NCBI GenBank assembly: GCA_003136575.1
Contig: PLEX01000171.1
Span: 45,767 to 96,480, forward strand
DNA: 50,714 bases
Direction of reading: 5' to 3'
Source of the DNA: Bryobacterales bacterium
GTDB taxonomy: Bacteria; Acidobacteriota; Terriglobia; Bryobacterales; Bryobacteraceae
Made by a program: the position numbers and the translations under genes. Under the pieces are notes generated by a model. The model was not told the origin of the DNA, searched no databases, and saw only the letters and a program-made list of their open reading frames with translations. This document shows, piece by piece, positions 34,192 through 43,252 of the stretch. Positions within the stretch are counted from its first letter, which is position 1. Every line of letters begins with the position of its first letter.

Positions 34192-35820
34192 TCATTCCAG
34201 CTTTAACCATTCGACATTCCACCATATATGCGGCGGAGCAACCGATGGCTGCGCGCCTTTGACATTCGCCGACATCGCGTAAAGATAATCCGGATTCACC
34301 AGATAGACGATCGGCTCCTGTTCCACTACGATCCGCTGCAGCTCGTCGACCGCCTTCCTGCGGATCTCGCGCGAGCCCGTCGAAGCCTGCTCTTTTTCCA
34401 GTTCGTCGATTCTGGCTTCCCACGGCGTTGAGGGAGACTTCTGGTTCGGCCACCAGGCGTGTTGCGCGCCGGAGCTCAGCCATACGTTCAAGTCGTCCAG
34501 CGGGTCGATCTCCACATTGTTGAAGCCCTGAAGCGCGGCTTCGTAATCCAGCGTGCGGGCGATACGGTCGATGAGCGAACTGAAATCGAGTGTGACGATA
34601 TTCACTTTGATACCGATTTTGCCCAGATCGGTCTGGATCAGCGGCGCCGTATTCTCACGCGCCGCATTACCCGCATTGGTGATCAGCGAGAATTCCACGG
34701 CATGTCCATCTTTGTCGTAGAGAGCGCCATTCCGCAGCACGAAGCCTTCGTCGGCAAGCGCCTTCGCTGCAGTTGTCGGATCATAACGCAGCGCGTCCAG
34801 CGACGCATTGAACCAGAAACGGTTCGCCGGCGAAACCGGACCCGCCGCCGGATGGGCGTGTCCGTAAAATGCTACGCGGGCGATGTCGTCGCGATTGATC
34901 GCCAGGCTGATCGCGTGACGAAAAGCGGCGGACATGAACCATTTCCGTTTCCATTCCGGCAGCGTGCGTGACGGCGCCTGATTGAACCACATGAACTCGG
35001 AATCGAGCGATGGACCCAGCGTTCGGGCGGCGCCAGGCTTGGCTTTTTCGACGCGATCCCATGCCGCGGGTTCGAGCTTCTCCACAACCTGGATCTCACC
35101 GCGCAGGAAGCGCTCCAGCTCGATATCGTGATTCTGCTGAATATCGATGCGGATGGAATCGAGATAAGGCAGCCGATGCCCGGAAGAATCGCGTTTCCAG
35201 TAGTTCGGGTTGCGCGCCACCCGGACATATTCGCCCGGACGGTATTCCGAGACGAAGAACGGTCCGGCGGACGCGGGCAGTTTCGCAGGCGTCGGTCCGG
35301 GCCGCGGCGTAATCGGGAGCGTCTCGAAGAGTCGGTCGAGACCGGGCTTTGGTACAGCGTAAACGATGCTGACGTCAAGCGGCGAAGTTACCGTCACCGA
35401 TGGCTTGCCCGCGCTGGATTGAAACGCGTCTCCCACCGGAGATGCTTCCTTCGGATCGAGCGCGCGGTTCAGCGTGCGGGCGACGTCGTTGGCATCGAGC
35501 GGCGAGTTGTTTGAAAACTTCAGTCCGGCGCGCAGATGAAAAGCAATCGAACGCCCGTCTTCCGAAAGCTTCCACGATTCGGCGAGTTCTGGTTCCAGCG
35601 CGTCGGTGACGCGGTTCACCCGGACCAACACCCCTGCCGTCAGATCGCGCACGGTCTCGGAATGGCTTTCCGAAATCTGCAGCGGATCGAACGTCTTTGG
35701 ATCGCCGGCAATGGAAAAGCGGAGCTCATTGCCTGTAGTCCCCGATTTCGGCGCGGTTCGGCAGCCCACCAACAGGATCGGGGCCAACGCAGCGGCGAGT
35801 GTGACGACAGCCTTACGCAT
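34192..35820 (-). CDS. Peptide ABC transporter substrate-binding lipoprotein (SBP family 5)
   Basis: A 542-residue extracellular solute-binding protein. The lipoprotein signal MRKAVVTLAAALAPILLVGC gives a lipid-anchored N-terminus. Family 5 landmarks: FDPLQISESHSETVRDLTAGVLVRVN, ELAESWKLSEDGRSIAFHLRAGLKFS, NDVARTLNRALDPKE, FVSEYRPGEYVRVARNPNYW, SAAFRHAISLAINRDDIARVAF and a C-terminal YLVNPDYLYAMSANVKG. It delivers oligopeptides or a similar ligand to the membrane complex. Its start shares one base with the preceding permease stop (TGATG), so the operon is tightly coupled. Confidence 0.9.
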   Translation of the reverse strand: MRKAVVTLAAALAPILLVGCRTAPKSGTTGNELRFSIAGDPKTFDPLQISESHSETVRDLTAGVLVRVNRVTDALEPELAESWKLSEDGRSIAFHLRAGLKFSNNSPLDANDVARTLNRALDPKEASPVGDAFQSSAGKPSVTVTSPLDVSIVYAVPKPGLDRLFETLPITPRPGPTPAKLPASAGPFFVSEYRPGEYVRVARNPNYWKRDSSGHRLPYLDSIRIDIQQNHDIELERFLRGEIQVVEKLEPAAWDRVEKAKPGAARTLGPSLDSEFMWFNQAPSRTLPEWKRKWFMSAAFRHAISLAINRDDIARVAFYGHAHPAAGPVSPANRFWFNASLDALRYDPTTAAKALADEGFVLRNGALYDKDGHAVEFSLITNAGNAARENTAPLIQTDLGKIGIKVNIVTLDFSSLIDRIARTLDYEAALQGFNNVEIDPLDDLNVWLSSGAQHAWWPNQKSPSTPWEARIDELEKEQASTGSREIRRKAVDELQRIVVEQEPIVYLVNPDYLYAMSANVKGAQPSVAPPHIWWNVEWLKLE

Positions 35821-36686
35821 CAGACGGGCTCTCCCATGGCTTTGGCTCGGGCAGCGCCCGTCTCAGGCCCCGATTGCCCGATTTGCAGCGCTTCGAGGCA
35901 TATCATCACGATCACCAGCAAAATTAATGGCGCGGCAATGGCGGGGTTGGCTCGCACCAGATCCGGGTGCTGCAGATCGCGCAACAGATTACCCCAGGAA
36001 GGAAGCGGCTCCGCCACGCCCAGGCCGAGCAGCCCAAGACTGGCTTCGGCCAGGATGTAGGCGGGGACCAGAATGCGAAACTGAGCGATCGCCACGGCAC
36101 GCAGCTGCGGCCAGCCGTGCACCAGCGCGATGCGCCACGGCCCCATGCCGGTCGCTCGCGCATGAAGCATCCATCCCGATCTTTCCATCTGGCCGATGGA
36201 CGCCGAGAACACGCGCGCCGGCCATGCCCAACCGGCAACTCCCATCAGGGCGAATGTGATCAGCACGGAAGCGGCGGGTCCGGTATCCAATGGCAGTTCC
36301 GCCCTTAGGATGATAAACAGGAAAATCCAGGGCAGCGCGAGACAGACTGTCGTTATCATCGAGATCGCGGCGCGGAAGGGACTGCCCATCCTACCGGCTT
36401 GCGATACGCGAGACAACGACAGTGGCGCGATCAGCAGCGCCAGAGCCACCGATATTGCGGCGGCGGCAGGCGCCAGAACGATCGACGTCCTGCTGGCGTA
36501 GAAAAGGCGGGACAGTCGGTCGCGGCCCAGGGCATCGGTCCCGAGCGGGAAGCGCCCGCCCGGCGGAGCGGACGTGGCATCGCGAAACTGCCTGTCGTAA
36601 GGAAACGGAGCCAGCGCCGGACCGAACAGTGCCATTGCAGCGACCGCTATCAGGATGACCACGGCCATACCACGGACTGTCTTCAT
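35820..36686 (-). CDS. Peptide ABC transporter permease, DppC-like
   Basis: A 288-residue inner-membrane permease. The N-terminal helix MAVVILIAVAAMALFGPALA is followed by the periplasmic FPLGTDALGRDRLSRLFYASR motif that defines the DppC/OppC branch, then membrane helices and an EAA-type loop (HARATGMGPWRIALVHGWPQLRAVAIAQF). The C-terminal segment ASLGLLGLGVAEPLPSWGNLL is also typical. It starts as an ATGA overlap with the upstream permease and ends as TGATG with the binding protein. Confidence 0.9.
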   Translation of the reverse strand: MKTVRGMAVVILIAVAAMALFGPALAPFPYDRQFRDATSAPPGGRFPLGTDALGRDRLSRLFYASRTSIVLAPAAAAISVALALLIAPLSLSRVSQAGRMGSPFRAAISMITTVCLALPWIFLFIILRAELPLDTGPAASVLITFALMGVAGWAWPARVFSASIGQMERSGWMLHARATGMGPWRIALVHGWPQLRAVAIAQFRILVPAYILAEASLGLLGLGVAEPLPSWGNLLRDLQHPDLVRANPAIAAPLILLVIVMICLEALQIGQSGPETGAARAKAMGEPV

Positions 36687-37654
36687 GCCGGCTCCGCCAT
36701 GCTCTCTGTGCCGTCAAACCCACCGCCCCCGGCTGGTCCGTCTTCGACGAGTTCTCCAATTGTGGCGGCGAGCGCAACAACGAACGTGATGATCAGCGCG
36801 AGGCCCGAAAGGAGTGGCAGATCGCGCGCGACGGCCGCTCTCCACGTTAATTGGCCAATGCCAGGTACGTCGCAGATCGCTTCAATCGGTATCAGGATCC
36901 CAAACGCCAGCACCAGCGAGACTCCCCCGAGCGCGACTAGTTGCGGCGCCGCAGGGCAAAGTACGTATCGCCATGCAAGCACCACCGGCGCTGTACCCCG
37001 AGCTCTCGCCGCCAGCAGAGAGCCCGAGTGGTAGAGATCGCTCCACAAAGCGCGCATCGTGCCGAACACCCGAGGCGCGATCGCCAGCGTCACGCCGATT
37101 CCGATCGGAGCATCGGCCAGAAAGAAGCCCAGCGCAAGCACAGCTGGTGGTAAAGCCAGGAGTAATCCGCTGATGGAGACGGCCGATATTTCGAACGACA
37201 TGCGGCGCGGCCACACCGCCAGCCAGGCCAGCCACCCGCCAAGCAACATTCCTCCGGCCAATCCCCAGACGAGCAACCCGGCAGTCACTCCCGCACGTTC
37301 CCGAAGCAGTTCCGTCACGGGCACGTGGAAAGCGTCGGATTCGCCCAGATTGCCCTGCATCGCCGCCATAAGATAGCGTGCGTAAAAGCTTGGCAGACGA
37401 TTTTCGTATTCCCGGCGCTCGTGGATCGCCGCACTCGTCTGCGCACTCAGTTTCGGGTTCCACGAATTCTCGTCCACTTCAAAGCCGGGGCTGTACCGGA
37501 CCAGCGCGGAGGCGATGAAGCCGCCGGCCAGCACGGCAACAATCAAGCCAAAAAGACCATGAGCGAATCGGCGCGCCAAAATCCTGCGGTTGCCGGCTCT
37601 GCCAGCCCTTGGGTTTGCGGCGTGGCGAGGCTCCAGGGACCCGGTTGGCGTCAT
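36683..37654 (-). CDS. Peptide ABC transporter permease, DppB-like
   Basis: A 323-residue inner-membrane permease of the DppB/OppB branch: an N-terminal helix (GLIVAVLAGGFIASALVRYS), a large periplasmic loop, four to five further helices and the EAA-type cytoplasmic loop (ARARGTAPVVLAWRYVLCPAAPQL) followed by CDVPGIGQLTWRAAVARDLPLL. The periplasmic sequence YARYLMAAMQGNLGESDAFHVPV matches the family's GDLG-like region. The C-terminal PAGGGGFDGTESMAEPA is a short unusual tail. It starts as an ATGA overlap with the end of the HD-GYP/GGDEF gene, so it belongs to the same transcription unit. Confidence 0.85.
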   Translation of the reverse strand: MTPTGSLEPRHAANPRAGRAGNRRILARRFAHGLFGLIVAVLAGGFIASALVRYSPGFEVDENSWNPKLSAQTSAAIHERREYENRLPSFYARYLMAAMQGNLGESDAFHVPVTELLRERAGVTAGLLVWGLAGGMLLGGWLAWLAVWPRRMSFEISAVSISGLLLALPPAVLALGFFLADAPIGIGVTLAIAPRVFGTMRALWSDLYHSGSLLAARARGTAPVVLAWRYVLCPAAPQLVALGGVSLVLAFGILIPIEAICDVPGIGQLTWRAAVARDLPLLSGLALIITFVVALAATIGELVEDGPAGGGGFDGTESMAEPA

Positions 37655-40197
37655 GACGCAGCTGCGGTGATCTCAGAGGCGGGCACAATCGACAACGGTG
37701 CGGCGCCGTTGGCGTGACCCGGCATGGCCGGCTCGGCATGGCCAACCCCTCGCGGTTCAGGAAGGTGCATTTCGACGACCGACGAACGTTCCTTCTTCCG
37801 CAGCCGTTTTCCTTTGTACATGCGGCGATCCGCCTCGGCCAGGAGCTGCTCGGCATCCGTTCCGTCCTCGGGGAAGTTGGCGATTCCGACGCTGATCGAA
37901 AGGGCGCTCGGTTCGGGTGCCGCCTCGCCGGCCCTGCGGGCAATCGCGCGCATCCATTCGATTTTCTCGTCAAGGCTTTCCTCCGTCGCATCCGGAATCA
38001 GCATCACGAATTCATCGCCGCCCAGGCGGGCCAGATAGTCGTTGGTTCCGCATCGCTCCCGAAGATCGTTGGCGACGATACGCAGGATGCGGTTTCCCGC
38101 CAGGTGGCCAAAACGATCGTTAATCTGTTTGAATCCATCGAGATCGGCGACCACGACCGCGAGCGAGGTTCCTGCACGCGCCGCTCGCGAGACCTCGTGA
38201 TCGAGCGACAGGAACAGCGACCGCGCGTTCGGAAGATTGGTAAGGTAGTCGGTCGTGATCGACGTCTCAAGCAGACGCTGGCTCAAAGCGTTTTCCACCG
38301 AGAGCGCGACTTTCGAACTGATGGCCTGCAGGATGCGCAGATTCTCTTTGCTGAAAGCATCGCGATCGGCCCTGTACAAAGCCAGCACGCCGAGTACCCC
38401 GTTGACGCCGTCAAGCGGGACTGCCAGAGCCGAACGCAACGTGCTGTACTTCGTCGGGTCGTTCAGGTAACCCGCCTCAACCGAAGGATTCCCGTTCAGG
38501 ATCGCCTTGTTATTCTCCGCTACCCAGCCTGAAAGACCCTGGCCGACCGGAATTTCCAGCGAATTGAACAACCGGAGATTTTCGCCGGAAACGTACTCCG
38601 GTGTAAGCTTATCGTCGCGCCGGATATAGACGGCAAGAGTTTCGTAAGGGATGAGGCGCTTCAGGCGGACGCCGACGAAAGCCAGGGCTTCCTGAAGAGT
38701 GAGAGCGTGACCAAGATCCTGAGTCAGCTCGTACAGCATTTGCGCTTCCTGGGTAGCTGCCGCGATCGTCGCCAGAGGATCGGCTGCCGGGACTCCCGCC
38801 ACGACAGGCAGCTCAACCTCCGTGGAGCCAGCAAAGCCGGTAGCGGGAGCCAGACCGCGTTCGATCTTGAGGTCCATAGACAGTTTGGCCGTTTTCTCGC
38901 CACCGGAATTAACCGCCATACGTTCGAGTTCCACATAGCGGCGCTTCAGAATATTCACGATCTTCGGGTCGAATGCCTTGCCCGCCTCGCCCACCACAAT
39001 CTTCATCGCCTCATCGAGAGGCAGAGCGCGGCGATACTGCCGGTCCGAGGCCAGCGCGTCCAGGCAATCTACCGCCGACAGAATGCGTGCCCCGACCGGA
39101 ATCTCCTCACCGGACAGTCCGAAAGGATAGCCGGTGCCGTCCCACTTCTCGTGGTGCGCGCGGACGATCGGAACCACCGGATAGGGGAACTTTACTTCCT
39201 CCAGGATTTCCGCCCCGACCACGGGGTGGATCTTCATCTTTTCGAATTCTTCGGGCGTCAGTTTCCCTGGCTTGGAAATGATGTGCTCGGGCACCGCCAG
39301 CTTACCGATATCGTGCAGCAGCGCCGCAGCCTGAAGCGCCTCCAGTTCGCTGGTGTTCATATTGATTTCGCGGCCGATTTCGGTAGCGTAGACGCGCACG
39401 CGCTGCAGGTGTTCGTGGGTGGTCGCGTCTTTGGCTTCGATCGCGAGCGCCAGCGCTTCGATGGTTCTCAGGTGCAGGCCGGCAAGCTCTTCCACGTGCA
39501 CCTTGTCGTTTTCGAGACGGGTGAGGTGCATCTTGTACTGCCGGTAAACAAAGGCCACCAGCAGCAGCAGCACGATCGGCGCCTGCCAGCCCGATTCCTC
39601 CCGCAGGGTGCCGAGAATGATGATCTGCCATGCCACTACGGCGGCGGCAAGGTGATACTGCATTGCCCAAAAGAAAGTGGAGTACCAGGTCCGATAGACG
39701 GACTTGCCTTCCGTGAGAGCCACGACCCCCGCAATCAGAACCGTATTCACCATGAAGTACGTCGCCGCGGTCAGCGCGAGCAGGATGAAATTGCTTTCGT
39801 CCAGCAGGCGCGTCAGCGGACCATGGAAGACCGCGTGGCCTGCGATGATTGCAAGACAGATCGAACAGGCGCTGAACGCCACCTGGACAACCCGGGGGCG
39901 ATTCTTAGCCTGCCACAGACACTGGACGACGGTACCCAGCGCGCCGATCGCCAGAGCCTCCGGGAGACTGAGCCGCGCGATGGCTACAAGGATAAAAAGG
40001 AAATTGACCGATAAAGTTACCGCCACCATCGGCAATCGGACTTTCAGGCCGGAAGTCAGGACAGTAATTGCGAAGAATAACCAGAAAAAAGAAGGATTGG
40101 CAGGCGCCAAATGCCTGAGTTGCAAGACAAGCCCCGACATCCCGGACCCGAGGACCAGGGCAATGAAGACCTTAGCCCGTGTCGGCATTGCTGGCAT
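37651..40197 (-). CDS. Membrane HD-GYP-GAF-GGDEF signalling protein
   Basis: An 848-residue protein. Six to seven N-terminal helices (to about residue 215) form a MASE-like sensor. The HD-GYP domain shows LLHDIGKL (His about 295), IHPVVGAEIL and HHEKWDGTGYP, a complete active site for c-di-GMP or related dinucleotide hydrolysis. A GAF-like domain follows (about 500-640), then a GGDEF domain with intact LGGDEF (about 726). Two features are odd. The guanine-contacting Asp of the usual GHxxGD motif is Asn (GHLAGN, residue 702). The RxxD inhibitory site lacks its Arg (GTND). Synthesis and hydrolysis domains in one protein suggest a bifunctional or regulatory role. It is first in an operon with the peptide ABC transporter. 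Confidence 0.9.
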   Translation of the reverse strand: MPAMPTRAKVFIALVLGSGMSGLVLQLRHLAPANPSFFWLFFAITVLTSGLKVRLPMVAVTLSVNFLFILVAIARLSLPEALAIGALGTVVQCLWQAKNRPRVVQVAFSACSICLAIIAGHAVFHGPLTRLLDESNFILLALTAATYFMVNTVLIAGVVALTEGKSVYRTWYSTFFWAMQYHLAAAVVAWQIIILGTLREESGWQAPIVLLLLVAFVYRQYKMHLTRLENDKVHVEELAGLHLRTIEALALAIEAKDATTHEHLQRVRVYATEIGREINMNTSELEALQAAALLHDIGKLAVPEHIISKPGKLTPEEFEKMKIHPVVGAEILEEVKFPYPVVPIVRAHHEKWDGTGYPFGLSGEEIPVGARILSAVDCLDALASDRQYRRALPLDEAMKIVVGEAGKAFDPKIVNILKRRYVELERMAVNSGGEKTAKLSMDLKIERGLAPATGFAGSTEVELPVVAGVPAADPLATIAAATQEAQMLYELTQDLGHALTLQEALAFVGVRLKRLIPYETLAVYIRRDDKLTPEYVSGENLRLFNSLEIPVGQGLSGWVAENNKAILNGNPSVEAGYLNDPTKYSTLRSALAVPLDGVNGVLGVLALYRADRDAFSKENLRILQAISSKVALSVENALSQRLLETSITTDYLTNLPNARSLFLSLDHEVSRAARAGTSLAVVVADLDGFKQINDRFGHLAGNRILRIVANDLRERCGTNDYLARLGGDEFVMLIPDATEESLDEKIEWMRAIARRAGEAAPEPSALSISVGIANFPEDGTDAEQLLAEADRRMYKGKRLRKKERSSVVEMHLPEPRGVGHAEPAMPGHANGAAPLSIVPASEITAAAS

Positions 40198-40664
40198 ACT
40201 TTCAGACGCCTCAGTTTAGCATGATCAATTGTCTACACGTAAGTATTACAAAATAAAAGAAGTACTAGTCCGCGTTCCCCCAAAGGTTGGATGCGACGGT
40301 GAAACGCCCCTCGGTTTTCCGGATGCGAGACGCACGGACTCTCAGGCGACAAATCGCGTTGGGAAAACAGGCGATCGATTGAGCGGCGCGAGGTACGCCG
40401 CCAGACTGAATGGTGGCAAAATACGTGTCGCGCCCGTCCTGGATTCGCTGGCTCCATACAACATTTATTTCCGATTGCAGAAGGCGTCGTTGATCGCATC
40501 TTCTAAAGTATGAAATTAGCGCGTCCCGGCCCTTGTTCGTACTCGCGCAAGTCCAAGGGCCTTGAAGATATCGGCACACGAGAGCGAGGCGGAACTCCCG
40601 TCGCGAGCCATTTCGGCGCTGGTACCGCGCGTAGCCAACCCCGGTGGCACGGCGCGAAGCGATG
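40198..40664. other. Intergenic region between HD-GYP gene and MFS transporter
   Basis: About 470 bases with no supported gene. The first 70 bases, upstream of the HD-GYP protein, are AT-rich and contain AGTACT at about 40261, the same hexamer as in the 27217 region. Small frames on both strands have no recognisable motif. The rest has no structure I can name. Confidence 0.4.
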
Positions 40665-40682
40665 CGATATGCTCAACAAGAT

Positions 40683-42023
40683 ATGAGTGCACCCGCAACC
40701 GTCGTGGCCCCGGACCGCCACGCCGAATACAACAAGTCCCGGATTTTTCTGGTGAGCGTCATCGCCCTGGTAACGGCGGGCATGGCTGCTTCCTTACGCT
40801 CCAACATAGCGGGCGATCTGCAAAGCCGTTTCCTCGATCCGATCGACAAGGCCCATTCCGGAGAGATGATCGGCAATATTCTCGGCGTTCCTTTTCTGGG
40901 CTTCGCGTTTACGATCGCGATCGGCAGTCCTCTGCTGGACATCATCGGCATGGGGCTGCTTTTGCCTTTGGCCGGCATCTGCTTCCTCGCCGGGACGCTG
41001 CTGCTCATTTTTGCCCCGGGTATTTCCTCCGGCGTGGGCATCTATCACCTTCTTTACGTGGGCGCCATTGTTTGCGGTATCGGCTGGGGGCTGGTCGAGA
41101 CGGTCATTAACCCGCTGATGGCTACGCTATACCCCGACGAAAAAACGGCCAAGCTCAACCATCTTCATGCCTGGTGGCCCGGGGGACTCATCATCGGTGG
41201 CTTGCTGGGCGTCGGCATGGTGCAACTCGGTATGGACTGGAAGCTGCAGCTCGCGTGTGTCCTGCTCCCCGCAGTCGCCGTGATCGTGCTTTGCATGGGC
41301 CTTAAGTTCCCGCCTACCGAACGCGTGGCGGCTGGTGTCTCAATGGGTCAGATGTTTAAGGAACTCGCGCAGCCTATGTTTCTGGTGCTGTTCCTCTCTA
41401 TGTTCCTCACCGCGGCTTCCGAACTCGCTCCCGGCCAATGGGTGAACATCGCACTTTCCCGCACCGTCCATATGCCCGGAATCCTCCTGCTGGTTTACGT
41501 CAGCGGCATTATGTTCGTGGCGCGCCATTTCGCCGGTCCGCTCGTTCACAAGCTGTCGCCGATAGGGCTTCTTTGGATCTCCTGCCTGCTCGCGGCTCTC
41601 GGTCTGTTGGCCCTGAGCGTGGCCAATTCGCCTGTTACCGGCGTGCTTGCCGCGACCGTTTGGGGTTGTGGCGTCTGCTTTATGTGGCCGACGATGCTCG
41701 CTACCGCATCGGAACGCTTCCCTCGCGGCGGCGCTCTGTTAATGGGGCTTATGGGAACCGCTGGCACGCTTTCCATCAATTTCGTCCTGCCGTTAATGGG
41801 AAAGATCTTCGACGATGAGGCTGCGAGGCTCGCGGGGGGTGTCGACAAGCTCAAAGCTCTCGCCGATGGTAGCGAGAAGCTGGAAGGGATCAAGGGCCTC
41901 GCGGCGCAGCTGTCGTTTAAGGAAGTGGCGATCCTGCCCGCAATCCTGCTGATTGTCTTCGGCGCTATCTGGCTTTACGATCGATCAAAGGGCGGGTTTA
42001 AGGCCAAGGGCATCCACCACTAA
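40683..42023 (+). CDS. MFS transporter (sugar-type)
   Basis: A 446-residue major facilitator with twelve predicted helices. ATG 40683 is taken as start, but ATG 40665 and GTG 40644 are in frame and no strong ribosome site decides. Helix 1 region RIFLVSVIALVTAGMAASL, helix 2-3 NILGVPFLGFAFTIAIGSPL, the conserved cytoplasmic INPLMATLYPDEKTAKLNHL and HAWWPGGLIIGGLLGVGM resemble FucP/glucose-galactose-type MFS members. A soluble loop near the C-terminus (EAARLAGGVDKLKALADGSEKLEG) splits the last helices. The substrate is not known; no catabolic genes are adjacent. Confidence 0.85.
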   Translation: MSAPATVVAPDRHAEYNKSRIFLVSVIALVTAGMAASLRSNIAGDLQSRFLDPIDKAHSGEMIGNILGVPFLGFAFTIAIGSPLLDIIGMGLLLPLAGICFLAGTLLLIFAPGISSGVGIYHLLYVGAIVCGIGWGLVETVINPLMATLYPDEKTAKLNHLHAWWPGGLIIGGLLGVGMVQLGMDWKLQLACVLLPAVAVIVLCMGLKFPPTERVAAGVSMGQMFKELAQPMFLVLFLSMFLTAASELAPGQWVNIALSRTVHMPGILLLVYVSGIMFVARHFAGPLVHKLSPIGLLWISCLLAALGLLALSVANSPVTGVLAATVWGCGVCFMWPTMLATASERFPRGGALLMGLMGTAGTLSINFVLPLMGKIFDDEAARLAGGVDKLKALADGSEKLEGIKGLAAQLSFKEVAILPAILLIVFGAIWLYDRSKGGFKAKGIHH

Positions 42024-42099
42024 AACTCCGAATCTGACCGGTCCGATTTTGCGGGGCTGGCGATTTGTCTGCCCGCTTTTCGTTGCGGCAGCCTTTTTT

Positions 42100-43167
42100 T
42101 TACGGATGCATGGCCGTCGAAACCGAGTACGCCGGCCGCAGGTGCTCGGCGAGCGGCTGCCAGGAATCGCCCGCAGTGCGCGTGTAGAACACCGATCCGC
42201 CAGTGGTGTCGAAGTAAACGCCCGCCGGGTCCTTCCCTTCGCGGTGAACCAGCGCGAAGGCGTTGGACTGCGGCAACCCCTTCGTCAGCAATTCCCACGA
42301 TTTTCCGGCGTCACGGCTCCGTGCGACCCTCAGCTTGCCTTCGGGTACGAATCGCTCGGCTGGAGACGCGATCGGAATCGTGAACACCGTCCGTTCTTCG
42401 CTGCCGGGACTGCCGCCGCGAAACCGAAACGCGCGGGCAGGCCCTTGGAAATATCCTGCCAGTTCGTGGCTGTGAATCTGGCCAGATAGACGCCGCAATG
42501 ATACTGCTGATAGAGCTCGCCCCGCTGGCGCGCGTGGGCGAGCAGCTTATGAACGCACTGGCCGACCTCGGTAAACCTGTCCGGCCGGAAATCGCACGGC
42601 ACTTTTCCGTTGAATAGTTCCCACGTCTTGGGGAATCGGATGAGCGGAACCCCCTGCGGATGAATGCCGACGATCAGACGGCCTTTTGCCCAGCGCCTGA
42701 ATCGAATGGACCATCAGGCCACCCGCGCCAGGTGTCCACTTTTCGCGCGTGGCGTGCTTCGTCAGGGCCTCCACCATCTCCCAAGTCGCACCGTTGTCCG
42801 CGCTGCGGAGCAGCGCGTCGGGGTCCGTGCCCAGGTAGACGACGCCCGGTTCGTCCGGAGCGCCCGACCGCAATGTGCCAGATTCGGGTGAGGGAGCATC
42901 CAGGCAATGCCTCCATGGACAGACCATTTTCCGAGACCGCCCAGTTCCTGCCGCCGTCCGTGCTGGCGTTCAGATGGTAGCCGAACCACGAGTTGCCGAC
43001 TGCTGCGTAGAGGCGTTTCGGACCTGGCGCATCCTGCGCGACGTGGTGCACCTCCTGGCCACCAAAATATGGGCCTTCCGTCTGTCATTTGCGGCGGTCG
43101 CGCGTGCTGAAGGAAAGGCGCTTTTGCGGGTGCCTATCGAGACTTGCATTCGACTGGTTCGTGCCAT
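42100..43167 (-). pseudogene. BNR/sialidase-like beta-propeller protein, multiply frameshifted
   Basis: Pieces of one protein follow each other on the minus strand in changing frames. They are MQVSIGTRKSAF (about 43150), STRDRRK then TGA then QTEGPYFGGQEVHHVAQDAP, NSWFGYHLNASTDGGRNW, RIWHIAVG, GVVYLGTDPDALLRSADNGA with PGAGGLMVHSIQALGK, FTEVGQCVHKLLAHARQRGE with QQYHCGVYLA, then KLRVARSRDAGKSWELLTKGL and GVYFDTTGGSVFYTRTAGDS. The order and motifs match WD40/YVTN/BNR-repeat exo-alpha-sialidase-like proteins. At least four frame changes and one stop show an old pseudogene. Intact relatives are of unknown function. Confidence 0.8.
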
Positions 43168-43252
43168 ACGAGCCAGTATGAGGCCAAATCGCTACGGCTG
43201 TGAGGGTCGCCGGCCGGGCCGACGGGGGCGCGCCCGGCTAAAATGAACAAAA

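Noticed and set aside
40229-40579. Small ORFs on both strands before the MFS gene
   Set aside because: No start signals or motifs, and the two strands overlap; treated as non-coding.
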